A stretch of DNA of 35,129 nt, from NCBI GenBank assembly GCA_033763995.1, contig JANRJL010000100.1, positions 1-35,129 of the forward strand. The letters are read 5' to 3'. Position numbers and translations under genes: made by a program. Below are positions 7,949-17,795 of the stretch, one piece after another. The notes below the pieces were generated by a model, which had not been told where the DNA came from, searched no databases, and saw only the letters and a program-made list of their open reading frames with translations. Positions within the stretch are counted from its first letter, which is position 1, and the number at the start of each line of letters is the position of its first letter. Source of the stretch: GCA-2737725 sp033763995 (GTDB lineage: Bacteria > Pseudomonadota > Alphaproteobacteria > Rhodospirillales > Rhodospirillaceae).

Positions 7949-8779
7949 ATGAGCGCCGCAGCCAAACATCCCTTCCACATGGTCAACCCCAGCCCGTGGC
8001 CCGCGCTCGGCGCCACGGCCGCGCTGTTGCTCGCCATCGGGGCGGTCCTGTTGTTCCACAAAGTACCGATCATGGGCGTGCAACTGGGCCTGTGGAAGCT
8101 GCTGCCCGGCGCCGTCCTGATGATCCTCACCATGCGCTTCTGGTGGCGCGACGTGGTGCATGAATCCATCATCGAGCACGCCCACACCGAGGAAGCGAGC
8201 CACGGCCTGCGCTTCGGCATGGTGCTGTTCATCACCTCGGAAGTGATGTTCTTCGCCGCCTTCTTCTGGGCCTTCTTCCACCACAGCCTGGGCTTCGCGA
8301 CCTCCACGATCCAATGGCCGCCGGAAGGCATCGAGGTGCTGGAAGTGTGGGACCTGCCCTTCTACAACACCATCATCCTGCTGACCTCGGGCGGCACGGT
8401 GACCCGCGCCCACCTGTTCATCGAACGCGGCGACAACAAGAGCGCGGCCTTCTGGATTTGGATCACGGCCGCCCTGGGCGCGCTGTTCCTGGGCACGCAG
8501 ATCTACGAATACGACCATGCCGCCTACAAGCTGACCGACGGCGTCTATCCGTCGACGTTCTATCTCGCCACTGGCTTTCACGGCTTCCACGTGTTCGTCG
8601 GCACGTGCTTCCTGATCGTCTGCGCCATCCGCGCCCAGCGCAATCAGTTCAGCCCGCACAAGCACATCGGCTTCCAGGCCGCGGCCTGGTACTGGCACTT
8701 CGTCGACGTGGTGTGGCTGTTCCTGTTCGTGTGGGTGTACTGGCTGCTGGGCGAGCCGGTGCGCACCTTCGTGCACTAA
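7949..8779 (+). CDS. ctaE: Cytochrome c oxidase subunit III
   Basis: A 276-residue, seven-helix subunit that stabilises subunit I and its proton uptake path. Recognised by FHMVNPSPWP at the N terminus, MRFWWRDVVHESIIEHAHTEEASHGLRFGMVLFITSEVMFFAAFFWAFFHHSL in the middle, and GFHGFHVFVGT plus AAWYWHFVDVVWLFLFVWVYW at the end, all hallmark stretches of the family (quoted here in overlapping parts only as landmarks). It starts 24 bases after ctaG with AAAGG as ribosome-binding site and is the last gene of the operon, followed by a strong terminator. Confidence 0.96.
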   Translation: MSAAAKHPFHMVNPSPWPALGATAALLLAIGAVLLFHKVPIMGVQLGLWKLLPGAVLMILTMRFWWRDVVHESIIEHAHTEEASHGLRFGMVLFITSEVMFFAAFFWAFFHHSLGFATSTIQWPPEGIEVLEVWDLPFYNTIILLTSGGTVTRAHLFIERGDNKSAAFWIWITAALGALFLGTQIYEYDHAAYKLTDGVYPSTFYLATGFHGFHVFVGTCFLIVCAIRAQRNQFSPHKHIGFQAAAWYWHFVDVVWLFLFVWVYWLLGEPVRTFVH

Positions 8780-8802
8780 ACACGACGAACTCGTGTATCA
8801 AC

Positions 8803-8836
8803 AAAGGGCTGGCCTTCGGGCCGGCCCTTTTTGTTT
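8803..8836 (+). terminator. Rho-independent terminator after ctaE
   Basis: A 12-pair GC-rich stem (AAAGGGCTGGCC with its complement, one G-T pair) closes on a TTCG tetraloop and runs into TTTTTGTTT. It ends the ctaCDGE transcript and separates the DUF983 gene into its own unit or a read-through product. Confidence 0.92.
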
Positions 8837-8918
8837 GGGCCAATCCGCGTCTCCGCATAGGACCCATGCTCGAATTTCGTTCCTGTGGGCCCCTCGGCTG
8901 AGCTAAAAGACCGCCACC

Positions 8919-9302
8919 ATGACCGCCAACAACCGCCCCAACGCCTCGCTCGCTCACGTCGCCCTCAAGGGCCGCTGCCCCCGCTGCGGCGAGGGCGCGC
9001 TGTTCCGGGGCTACCTCAAGATCGCGCCCGCCTGCAGCGTGTGCGGGCTCAAGCTCGAGGGCCACGACACCGGCGACGGCCCGGCGTTCTTCGTCATGCT
9101 GCCGCTGTGCCTGATCGTCACCGGCGGCATGCTGGGCACCGAACTGGTCTTCGCCCCGCCGGTGTGGGTCCATATCCTGCTCTGGCCGACGGTCATTCTC
9201 GGCGTGGCGGGCGCGGCGCTGCGGCCCATCACGGCGCTCATGGTGGCGCTGCAATACCGTCACCGCGACGTCGAGCACTACGACGAGTCGGCGCAGCAGT
9301 AG
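8919..9302 (+). CDS. DUF983 family protein
   Basis: A 127-residue protein with an N-terminal zinc-ribbon-like pair of CxxC motifs (C20/C23 in CPRCGEG and C39/C42 in CSVCGL), the conserved GHDTGDGPAFFV segment and two membrane helices. This is DUF983, which regularly lies after ctaE and before SURF1 in alphaproteobacterial oxidase operons and is assumed to help oxidase biogenesis. Here it lies beyond the ctaE terminator, and no SURF1 gene follows. Its stop is only four bases from the convergent cusA stop, with no terminator between. Confidence 0.88.
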   Translation: MTANNRPNASLAHVALKGRCPRCGEGALFRGYLKIAPACSVCGLKLEGHDTGDGPAFFVMLPLCLIVTGGMLGTELVFAPPVWVHILLWPTVILGVAGAALRPITALMVALQYRHRDVEHYDESAQQ

Positions 9303-9306
9303 GCGT

Positions 9307-12300
9307 TCAGCCCGCCGCCGCCGGTTTGAGTTCGCGCCGCTTCCACACCAGGAACGCCGCCGGCAGCACCGCCAGCACCACCACCAGCATGGCCGCGATG
9401 CCGCCCACCATGGGCGCGGCGATGCGGCGCATCACCTCGGCCCCGGCGCCCTCGCCGAGCATGACGCTGACCAGGCCGAACAGGATGGTGGCGACCGTCA
9501 TGACGATGGGGCGAACCCGGAGCAGGCCGCCCGCCATCACCGCGTCGACGAGATGGCGCTCGCCGACCGCTTCGCCGGCCGCCCGGGCCTTGGCGGATTC
9601 TTCCTCCAGCGCCCGGTTGAGATACGTGAGCTTGAGCACCGCCGTCTCCACCGCCACGCCGGCGAGCGCGATGAAGCCCACGGTGGTGGCGATGGAGACG
9701 TTGTAGTCGAGCGCCCACAACAGCCACAGGCCGCCCGCCAGGCTCAAGGGCGAGACCGCCAGCACCAGCACGATGTCGCCGACGCGGCGCAAGGCCAGGA
9801 ACAGCAGCGCCAGGATCACGGCGGCCACCGCCGGGATCACCAGCGCGAGGCGCCGTTCGGCGCGCGCGATGGACTCGGCCTGGCCCGACCACGCGAGCGC
9901 GTAACCGGGCGGCAGTTCCACGCGCGCCGCCACCGCCGCCTTGGCCTCGGCCACGAACCCCGCGATGTCGCGCCCGGCCACGTCGGCGTAGATCCACACC
10001 GAGGGCCGCGCGTTCTCGGTGCGGATCATGTCGGGCCCGTCGACGACGGCGACCCTGGCCACCTGATCGAGGGTGACCGCGCCGCCCGGCGTGGCGACCG
10101 GCAGGGCGCGCAGCCGCGGAATGGAATCGCGCACCTCGCGCGGATAGCGCACGGCGATGGCATAGCGCTCCACGCCCGCGATCGCCTCGCCCGCGTCGAG
10201 GCCGCCGACCGCTCCGGCCACGGCGTCCTGCACGTCGGCGATGTTGAGCCCGAAGCGTGCGGCGGCGTCGCGGTCGACATCGACCACCAGATAACGCCCG
10301 CCGTCGGCCTTCTCGGCGTAGACCGAGGCCGCGCCCGGCACCGCGCGGATCGCCTCGGCCGCGGACGCCGCCAGCGCGCCGAGCCGCGCCAGGTCCGGCC
10401 CCGTCGCCTTGACGCCCACCGGCGACTTGATGCCCGTGCTCAGCATCTCGACGCGGTTGCGGATCGGCATCGTCCAGATGTTGGCCAGCCCGGGCAGTTG
10501 CAGCGCCGCGTTCAGCTCGGCCTTGAGCCCCGCCAGCGTCAAGCCGTCGCGCCATTCGCTCTTGGGCTTCAGTTGCACCACCGTCTCGATCATGTTGAGC
10601 GGCGCGGGATCAGTGGCGGTTTCGGCGCGGCCCGCCTTGCCGTGCACCGTGGCCACCTCGGGCACGGTCTTGATCAGGCGGTCGGTGGTTTGAAGAATTC
10701 GGGCCATTTCGCCGATGGCGGCGGCGGGGGCCGAGCTGGGCATATAAAGCAAATCGCCCTCGTCGATGTCGGGCATGAACTCGCCGCCCAACTTGACCAT
10801 GGGATACGCCGCGCTGACCAGCAGAACCACGCCCGCCGCCAGCGTCGCGCGCGGATGGCGCAGGACGAGCGCGATGAACGGGCGGTAGGCCGCGATCAGG
10901 CCGCGATTGACCGGGTTGACGTCATGCGCGCGTGCACGCCGCCCGCGCAACAGGCCGAACAGAATCGGCAGAATGGTGATGGCGATCACGGCGGCCGCGG
11001 CCATGGCATAGGTCTTGGTCAGGGCGAGCGGGCGGAACAGCTTGCCCTCCTGCGCCTCCAGCGCCAACACCGGCAGGAAACTCACCGCCACGATCACCAG
11101 CGAGAAGAACAGCGGGCGGGCCACTTCCACCGTCGCCGCCTCGATCGCGGGCCAGGGCCCCTGCTTAGTCGCATCGCTTTGCGTCAGCTTGCGGTGCATG
11201 TTCTCGGCCAGCACGATGCCGGCGTCGACCATGGCGCCGACGGCGACGACGATGCCGCCCAGCGACATGATGTTGGCGGTCATGCCCTGCAGGCCCATCA
11301 GCCACACCGCCACGATCACGCCCAGCACCAGCGAGGCCGCCACCACCGCCGCCGAGACCAGATCGAACAGGAACAGCGCGCAGACCAGCGCCACCACGAT
11401 CATTTCCTCGATCAGCTTCTCGTACAAGTGCGCCACCGAGGCGTCGATGAAGCGCGCGCGATTGTAGGTGGGCACGATCTCGACGCCCGGCGGCAGGCCG
11501 GCCCGGAGTTCGTCGAGCTTGGCCTCCACGGCGGCGACGACCTGGCGCACGTCGGCGCCGGTGCGCATCACGATCACGCCGCCCACCGCGTCGCCCTCGC
11601 CGTTGAAATCGGCCACGTTGCGCCGCGGCTCGGGCCCGAGCGCCACGTCGGCGACATCGCCCAGCCGCAGCGACGCCGCGTCGGGTCCGGCCACCAGGGG
11701 AATCGCCGCGAGATCGGCGGGCGAGGCGATCAGGCCGGTGACCCGGATCATGTATTCGGCCTCGGCCGCCTCGATCACCGCGCCGCCCGCCTCGGCGTTG
11801 CCGCCGGCCACCGCCGCGCGCACGTCGGCCAGCGTCAGCCCGCGCGCGGCCAGGCGCAGGGGGTCGACGGTGATCTGATACTGGCGCACCATGCCGCCGA
11901 AGGCGGCCACCTCGGCGACGCCGGGCACCGATTGCAGCTCGAAGCGCAGCGTCCAGTCCTGCAGCGCGCGCAACCGCCCGATATCTTGGCCGCCGCTGCG
12001 GTCGATCAGCGCGTACTGATAGATCCAGCCCACCGAGGTGGCGTCGGGCCCCAGCGCGGGCGTGACCCCGGCGGGCAGGCGTTGGGCGGCGCGGTTGAGG
12101 AATTCGAGCACGCGCGTGCGCGCCCAATACAAATCGGTGCCCTCGGCGAAGATCACGTAGATGAAGGAATCCCCGTACATCGACAGGCCGCGCACGGTGA
12201 CCGCGCCGGGCACGCCGCGCAGAGTCGTGGTCAGCGGATAGGTGACCTGATTTTCCACGATCTGCGGCGCCTGGCCGGGATAGCTCGTGCGGATGACGAC

Positions 12301-12438
12301 CTGCACGTCCGACAAGTCGGGGATGGCGTCGATGGACAGCCGCGTTCCCGCCCAGATGCCCCACGCCGTGAGCGCCACGTAAAGCGCGATCACCGTGGGG
12401 CGATGGGCGAGCGACCACCGTACAATGGCTTCGATCAT
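9307..12438 (-). CDS. cusA: Heavy-metal RND efflux permease, CusA type (Cu/Ag)
   Basis: A 1043-residue inner-membrane RND pump that exports Cu(I)/Ag(I) using the proton gradient. N-terminal SIDAIPDLSDVQV and GWIYQYAL, helix-4 GAMVDAGIVLAENMH with the proton-relay Asp, and GKAGRAETATDPAPLNMIET are characteristic of the HME-RND group. The Met-rich transport path is visible as LLYMPSS and the MPIRNRVEMLSTGIKSPVGVK stretch, matching the CusA methionine-cluster positions rather than CzcA. It overlaps cusB by four bases (ATGA, 12435-12438), so the two are co-translated. The C-terminal half has the usual second set of helices (GFIALAGVAVETAVLKLTYLN). No cusC lies here, so the outer-membrane channel must come from elsewhere. 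Confidence 0.93.
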   Translation of the reverse strand: MIEAIVRWSLAHRPTVIALYVALTAWGIWAGTRLSIDAIPDLSDVQVVIRTSYPGQAPQIVENQVTYPLTTTLRGVPGAVTVRGLSMYGDSFIYVIFAEGTDLYWARTRVLEFLNRAAQRLPAGVTPALGPDATSVGWIYQYALIDRSGGQDIGRLRALQDWTLRFELQSVPGVAEVAAFGGMVRQYQITVDPLRLAARGLTLADVRAAVAGGNAEAGGAVIEAAEAEYMIRVTGLIASPADLAAIPLVAGPDAASLRLGDVADVALGPEPRRNVADFNGEGDAVGGVIVMRTGADVRQVVAAVEAKLDELRAGLPPGVEIVPTYNRARFIDASVAHLYEKLIEEMIVVALVCALFLFDLVSAAVVAASLVLGVIVAVWLMGLQGMTANIMSLGGIVVAVGAMVDAGIVLAENMHRKLTQSDATKQGPWPAIEAATVEVARPLFFSLVIVAVSFLPVLALEAQEGKLFRPLALTKTYAMAAAAVIAITILPILFGLLRGRRARAHDVNPVNRGLIAAYRPFIALVLRHPRATLAAGVVLLVSAAYPMVKLGGEFMPDIDEGDLLYMPSSAPAAAIGEMARILQTTDRLIKTVPEVATVHGKAGRAETATDPAPLNMIETVVQLKPKSEWRDGLTLAGLKAELNAALQLPGLANIWTMPIRNRVEMLSTGIKSPVGVKATGPDLARLGALAASAAEAIRAVPGAASVYAEKADGGRYLVVDVDRDAAARFGLNIADVQDAVAGAVGGLDAGEAIAGVERYAIAVRYPREVRDSIPRLRALPVATPGGAVTLDQVARVAVVDGPDMIRTENARPSVWIYADVAGRDIAGFVAEAKAAVAARVELPPGYALAWSGQAESIARAERRLALVIPAVAAVILALLFLALRRVGDIVLVLAVSPLSLAGGLWLLWALDYNVSIATTVGFIALAGVAVETAVLKLTYLNRALEEESAKARAAGEAVGERHLVDAVMAGGLLRVRPIVMTVATILFGLVSVMLGEGAGAEVMRRIAAPMVGGIAAMLVVVLAVLPAAFLVWKRRELKPAAAG

Positions 12439-13682
12439 GGTGCGCTCCCCGGGCTCGCGCCCGCGTCGAGCCGGTCGATGGCCGCGCGCAGGGCGCTGTC
12501 GGAATCGAACAGGAACTGGCCCGAGACCACCACCTCGTCGCCGTCGGAAAGGCCGCTGCGAATTTCGATGCCGTCGTCGGTCTCCAGGCCGGTGCCGACC
12601 ACGACGCTGCGGAAGCGCCCCTCGCCCAGGGCCAGCACCACGCGGTTCTCGCGGCCGGTGCGGATCAAGGCTTCGGGCGGCAGCACCATGGCGCCGCTCA
12701 GGGGAGCGAGTTCGATGCGCCCGGCGACGGCCGCGCCGAAACTCAGCGCCGGGCCGGAGCCGTCGAGCCTGACCAAGACCTGCACGGCGCGCGTGGCGTC
12801 ATTGGCGCGGGGTTCGATCGCCTCGATCAGGCCCTCATGAACCGTGTCGCCGCCGCCGAAGGTCCGCACGCTGGCGCGCAGGCCGGGGCGCAGGCCCTCC
12901 GCGCGCGTCTGGGGCGCGTCGAGGCGCGCCCACGCTTGGGAGCGGTCGACGATGGTCATGGCCGCCGCGGACGACTCGACGTAGGCGCCTTCCGACACGG
13001 CGATCTCGTCGATCACGCCGTCGACGGGCGCCGTGACGGCACTCACACGACTGGCGGGCTTGCCCGCCCTGAGCGCGGCGATCTCGTCCTCGGGCACGCC
13101 CAACAGGCGCAAGCGGTTTTCCGAAGACCCGGCCACGCCGGCGTCGCGAAAGCGCATCACGGTGGCGAATTCGGCCTTGGCGGCGTAAATCTCCGGCGCG
13201 TAAAAATCGAACAACCGCTCGCCCTTGGTCACGACGGCCCCCACCGCGAGCGGCGCCAGGCGCTCCACCCACCCGGCGGCGCGCAGTTGAACGCGGGTCA
13301 CGCTGGCGGGCGCCGGCATGATCGCGCCGGGCACGTCGAGAACGGCGGCCAGGTCGCGCCGGACCACCTTGGCGGTGCGCACGCCCAGGCTCTGGCGCAC
13401 GCCGGGCGGCACGGTGACGGTGCCGGCGGCGTCGGCGCCCGCGTCGGCATAGACCGGCACCATCTCCATGTTCATGGGCGACTTGCCCGGCGTGGCGCTG
13501 CGGAACCCCGGCAGCATGGGATCGGTCCAATACAGAATTTCGCGGTCCTGCGCCGCCGGCGGCATGGCCATTTGCGTGTGGTCGTGCTCGCCGCCGTTGG
13601 GCGGGATCTTGAAAAACAACGTGGCGGCGGCGATGCCGATGGCCAGGCCCGCCAGGCCGGCCGCGATGAATTTGGTGTTCAT
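12435..13682 (-). CDS. cusB: RND periplasmic adaptor, CusB type
   Basis: A 415-residue membrane-fusion protein linking CusA to an outer-membrane channel. An N-terminal anchor (FIAAGLAGLAIGIAAATLFF) is followed by a short His/Met-rich stretch (GGEHDHTQMAMPP) and a heavy-metal-binding domain with ILYWTDPMLPG, PGKSP and MNMEMVPVY (about residues 49-78), the CusB-type metal-capture segment. The lipoyl/barrel-sandwich and beta-barrel domains follow (RVSAVTAPVDGVIDEIAVSEG). It lies 73 bases after the Cys-rich gene and overlaps cusA. The length matches CusB. Confidence 0.92.
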   Translation of the reverse strand: MNTKFIAAGLAGLAIGIAAATLFFKIPPNGGEHDHTQMAMPPAAQDREILYWTDPMLPGFRSATPGKSPMNMEMVPVYADAGADAAGTVTVPPGVRQSLGVRTAKVVRRDLAAVLDVPGAIMPAPASVTRVQLRAAGWVERLAPLAVGAVVTKGERLFDFYAPEIYAAKAEFATVMRFRDAGVAGSSENRLRLLGVPEDEIAALRAGKPASRVSAVTAPVDGVIDEIAVSEGAYVESSAAAMTIVDRSQAWARLDAPQTRAEGLRPGLRASVRTFGGGDTVHEGLIEAIEPRANDATRAVQVLVRLDGSGPALSFGAAVAGRIELAPLSGAMVLPPEALIRTGRENRVVLALGEGRFRSVVVGTGLETDDGIEIRSGLSDGDEVVVSGQFLFDSDSALRAAIDRLDAGASPGSAP

Positions 13683-13730
13683 GGAATCGAATCCTCTCTG
13701 TCGTTGACACCGCGAAGGGGCGGCGACGGC

Positions 13731-13747
13731 GCCCGCGCTGCGCGGGC
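13731..13747. other. GC-rich hairpin between the Cys-rich gene and cusB
   Basis: GCCCGCG and CGCGGGC flank a three-base loop, a perfect seven-pair stem in the 73-base spacer upstream of cusB. There is no T tract on the minus-strand side, so it is not an ordinary terminator; it may be an mRNA-processing or attenuation hairpin. Confidence 0.35.
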
Positions 13748-13755
13748 GGGAGCGA

Positions 13756-14112
13756 TCAGAGACGGATGATGGGAGGGGGTGTCAGCGGCGGCGAGAGATG
13801 GCTGGCCGGGGCCGGGAGATCGCCCAAGGCCATGGCCACGGGCGGCGGCAATGTCCGCGCCGCACTCGGCGATGCCGCGGCCCACTGCTGCAGCGGCGCA
13901 CACAGGCACCGGGCGGCGCAAGCGGCTGTGCCCTGATCGGCGCAGAGATCAACATCGTCGCCGCAGCAGCATGACGACATGACCGCATTCTCGCTGCAAC
14001 CGGCGTTAGCCGAGGCCTCGGCCATGACGCCCGTCAACAACGACGCGGCCAGGACCAGGATGGTCCCGAACCGGACGGCCGTGCGCGACGTGGTGGCGAG
14101 AACTTGAAGCAT
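13756..14112 (-). CDS. Small Cys-rich exported protein at the head of the Cus operon
   Basis: A 118-residue protein I do not recognise as a named family. It begins with a membrane or signal segment (VRFGTILVLAASLLTGVMAEASA), then a compact Cys-rich core of about 32 residues with eight cysteines: CSENAVMSSCCCGDD, then DLCADQGTAACAARCLC. The tail is Ala/Pro-rich (LPPPVAMALGDLPAPASHLSPPLTPPP). It is the first gene of the minus-strand unit ahead of cusB and cusA, so a periplasmic metal-binding or sensing role is a reasonable guess (inference). The three adjacent cysteines (CCC) and the high Cys density are unusual for a periplasmic protein unless disulfide-bonded or metal-loaded. Confidence 0.6.
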   Translation of the reverse strand: MLQVLATTSRTAVRFGTILVLAASLLTGVMAEASANAGCSENAVMSSCCCGDDVDLCADQGTAACAARCLCAPLQQWAAASPSAARTLPPPVAMALGDLPAPASHLSPPLTPPPIIRL

Positions 14113-14192
14113 GGGTAAATCATCGCGCGCGGAACGCGCGGCGGCAACTCACCCCTTCGTGAAGAACCGGTTGGCGGTTAACCGATTCCGCC

Positions 14193-15407
14193 CTAACGCC
14201 GGCTCAAATCCTCGTCGGGGGTCGAGCCGATCTTGTGGATGGCCAGGTCCGCGCCGTCGAACTCGTCCTCTTCCGACAGGCGAATCCCCATGGCGGCCTT
14301 GAGCACGCCGTAAAGGATGAATCCGCTCACCAGCGCGATGGTCACGCCGATGAGCGTGCCCACCAGTTGCGCCATGAAGGTGACGCCGCCCATGCCGCCC
14401 AGGGCCTCGAGGCCGAACACGCCGCACAGGATGCCGCCCAAAGCGCCGCAGAGGCCGTGCAAGGGCCACACGCCCAGCACGTCGTCGATCTTGAGCTTGT
14501 TCTGGCAGAGGTTGAAGGCGAACACGAACAGCGCGCCCGCCAGCGCGCCGGTGGCGAGCCCGCCCACCGGGTGCATGACGTCGGAGCCCGCGCAGATCGC
14601 CACCAAGCCCGCCAGCGCGCCGTTGTGCACGAAGCCGGGGTCGTTCTTGCCCACGAACAGCGCCGCCAGCACGCCGCCGACCATGGCCATGAGCGAGTTG
14701 ATCGCCACCAGGCCCGACACGCCCTCGAGCTTCTGCGCGCTCATGACGTTGAAGCCGAACCAACCCACCGAGAGTATCCACGCCCCCAGCGCCAGCCACA
14801 CAATGTTGGACGGCGGAATGCCCACCGGCGAGCCGTCGGCCTTGTAGCGGCCCTTGCGCGCGCCCAGCACGATGACGGCGCCGAGCGCGATCCAGCCGCC
14901 CATGGCGTGCACCACCACCGAGCCCGCGAAGTCGTGGAACTTGGCGCCGAACATGCCTTCCATCAGCGTCTGGAAGCCCATGTTGCCGTTCCAGGCGAGG
15001 CCCTCGAAGAACGGATAGACGAGGGCCACGATGATGAAGGTGGCGATGAGTTGCGGCCAGAACTTGGCGCGCTCGGCGATGCCGCCCGAGATGATCGCCG
15101 GAATGGCGGCGGCGAAGGTCAGCAGGAAGAAGAACTTGACTAGGTCGTAACCCTGCGGCGCGAAGTTGGAGCCCTCGCCGCCCGAGATGATCTTGGCGCC
15201 CTCAAGGAACGTCACGCCGTAAGCCAGCGCGTAGCCGATGAAGAAGTACGCCACCGTCGAGGCGGCGAAATCCACCAGGATCTTCACCAGGGCGTTGACC
15301 TGGTTTTTCTTGCGCACGGTGCCGACCTCGAGGAAGGCAAAGCCCGCGTGCATCGCCAGCACCATGATCGCGCCCAGCAGAATGAAAAGAACGTCGCCCC
15401 CGGCCAT
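14193..15407 (-). CDS. amt: Ammonium transporter (Amt family), copy 2
   Basis: A 404-residue, 11-helix ammonium channel. The start at 15407 has AGGGGAA upstream; longer frames add a non-hydrophobic leader. Family marks are FLEVGTVRKKNQVNALVKIL near the N terminus, HDFAGSVVVHAMGG with the structural Asp and the first pore His, GWFGFN, and WPLHGLCGALGG with the second pore His. It ends with a charged tail (SEEDEFDGADLAIHKIG). It is diverged from the upstream Amt: it lacks the signal peptide and is nearer the second Amt subgroup whose first helix reads MHAGFAFLEVG. It lies 131 bases downstream of the other amt. No glnK gene, the normal PII partner, is in the window. Confidence 0.93.
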   Translation of the reverse strand: MAGGDVLFILLGAIMVLAMHAGFAFLEVGTVRKKNQVNALVKILVDFAASTVAYFFIGYALAYGVTFLEGAKIISGGEGSNFAPQGYDLVKFFFLLTFAAAIPAIISGGIAERAKFWPQLIATFIIVALVYPFFEGLAWNGNMGFQTLMEGMFGAKFHDFAGSVVVHAMGGWIALGAVIVLGARKGRYKADGSPVGIPPSNIVWLALGAWILSVGWFGFNVMSAQKLEGVSGLVAINSLMAMVGGVLAALFVGKNDPGFVHNGALAGLVAICAGSDVMHPVGGLATGALAGALFVFAFNLCQNKLKIDDVLGVWPLHGLCGALGGILCGVFGLEALGGMGGVTFMAQLVGTLIGVTIALVSGFILYGVLKAAMGIRLSEEDEFDGADLAIHKIGSTPDEDLSRR

Positions 15408-15434
15408 GGTCGCTTCCCCTGATTTTCGAGCACC

Positions 15435-15443
15435 TGTGGATAA
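15435..15443 (-). other. Perfect DnaA-box sequence between the two amt genes
   Basis: TGTGGATAA (complement TTATCCACA) is an exact DnaA box in the 131-base spacer. A single box can occur by chance, and no origin-like cluster surrounds it. Confidence 0.25.
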
Positions 15444-15538
15444 CTTCCGGCCGCTCCGCCCAAGACGATTCGGCCCGGCCGCATTTCTGCGACCGGGCCG
15501 GTCCGCCGTCAACAGCCATGGATCAGGGAGGGAGGTCG

Positions 15539-16897
<1,359 letters not shown>

Positions 16898-17195
16898 CTG
16901 CGGTCCTCTTGTGATGGCGTTGGTCTCAATAGTCTTTTGGGCGCAGGCGACTCTCCCTCCGCGCCGGTTCATGGGACTCCTATTCAAGTTCCGTGCCGTT
17001 TTCGCGATTGTCAAAAAAGCCATTAAATTCAGTGTATTAGTTTCTGTCCACAGGCTTATCCCCAGGCCTAAGTGCCTATTTTTTGCACATGCGAAAAGGT
17101 GCCTGATGAAAAGATGTGCAGTGCGATATTTGCCGGTGCGCGGGGTTGCGTCCCACCGCTAGAGTTGCCCCTCGCATTGATCCGGGGAGGAACCC
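16898..17195. promoter_or_regulatory. Divergent promoter region of amtB and the exported RidA gene
   Basis: This 298-base spacer holds no gene. On the minus strand GGCACG-N4-TTGA at about 16984-16997 resembles a sigma-54 -24/-12 promoter (TGGCAC-N5-TTGC) with two mismatches. Several GCAC/GTGC half-sites (17070-17145) could be NtrC-like but have wrong spacing. CTTATCCCCAGG at 17055-17066 is a near DnaA box. The ribosome-binding site for the plus-strand gene, GGGGAGG, lies at about 17182-17190. Nitrogen control is plausible, not shown. Confidence 0.35.
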
Positions 17196-17666
17196 ATGAC
17201 CCACACACTACGCACGCTCGCCGTGGCCGCGATTGCAATGGCTTTCGCGGCAACGGCCCAGGCCCAAGTGAAGATCGAACGCCTCAACCCCGAGGGCTTG
17301 AGCAAACCGGCGGGCTATTCGCAGGTGGTCACGGCGGCGGGCGGCAAGCGCGTGTGGCTGTCGGGCCAGGGCGGCATCCGCGACGACGGCACGGTGCCGG
17401 AGGATTTGGCCGAGCAGACGAAAATCATGTTCGAGAAAATCGCCCTGGCGCTGAAGGGCGCGGGTGCGACGCCCGCCGACGTGGTAGCGATGCGCGTTTA
17501 CATCGGCGGACTGGGCCAGGGCACCGATCCCAATCCGGTCTATGCGGGCATCCGCAATTTCTTCCCCGCCGGGGCGAAGCCCACATCCACCGTGCTGGGT
17601 GTGACGGGCTTCGCCGTGCCGGGCATGAAAGTGGAGGTGGAAGTCGAGGCGGTGGTGAAGGAATAA
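17196..17666 (+). CDS. Exported RidA (YjgF/YER057c) family protein
   Basis: A 156-residue protein with a clear signal peptide (LRTLAVAAIAMAFAATAQA) followed by the RidA fold: GYSQVVTAAGGKRVWLSGQGGIRDDGTV, then the helix FEKIALALKGAGATPADVVAMRVYI, and the closing strands TSTVLGVTGFAVPGMKVEVEVEAV. RidA deaminates reactive enamine/imine intermediates in the cytosol and needs an Arg near the C-terminal third; in this protein the RVYI segment gives the usual strand, but the classical catalytic Arg context is not preserved, so activity is uncertain. Export to the periplasm is unusual for the family. Start is supported by GGGGAGGAACCC just before the ATG. Confidence 0.85.
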   Translation: MTHTLRTLAVAAIAMAFAATAQAQVKIERLNPEGLSKPAGYSQVVTAAGGKRVWLSGQGGIRDDGTVPEDLAEQTKIMFEKIALALKGAGATPADVVAMRVYIGGLGQGTDPNPVYAGIRNFFPAGAKPTSTVLGVTGFAVPGMKVEVEVEAVVKE

Positions 17667-17671
17667 CGGTA

Positions 17672-17697
17672 AGGGTTACGCATCGTTACCCTTTGTC
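17672..17697 (+). terminator. Probable terminator after the exported RidA gene
   Basis: AAGGGTTAC and GTTACCCTT (one mismatch) flank a five-base loop, followed by TTGT. The stem is moderate and the T run short, so this is a probable rather than certain terminator. Confidence 0.45.
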
Positions 17698-17715
17698 ACC
17701 CGATTCATCGGGCAC

Positions 17716-17734
17716 GCGCGGCAACGTTGCGCGA
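17716..17734. promoter_or_regulatory. Palindrome upstream of the DUF4185 gene
   Basis: GCAACGTTGC (17721-17730 region) is a perfect ten-base palindrome with flanking CGCG on both sides, about 65 bases before the ATG and just before a GATAAT string. It may be an operator; function is inference. Confidence 0.35.
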
Positions 17735-17795
17735 TAATCAAGCGTCAGGTTTGGCAAGCATGTGAGGTTTGGCGGCACCATCGAGGAGTTTGGAC

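Noticed and set aside
8885..9302. A SURF1 or ctaA gene in the oxidase cluster.
   Set aside because: Only a DUF983 protein follows; no SURF1- or CtaA-like sequence is present in the window.
9301..14150. A cusC/outer-membrane factor or cusRS regulator near cusBA.
   Set aside because: No frame with a TolC-like or two-component signature exists; the only extra gene is the Cys-rich protein.
17070..17145. NtrC-binding sites upstream of amtB.
   Set aside because: GCAC/GTGC half-sites occur but with spacing three bases or more off the usual dyad, so I did not call them.
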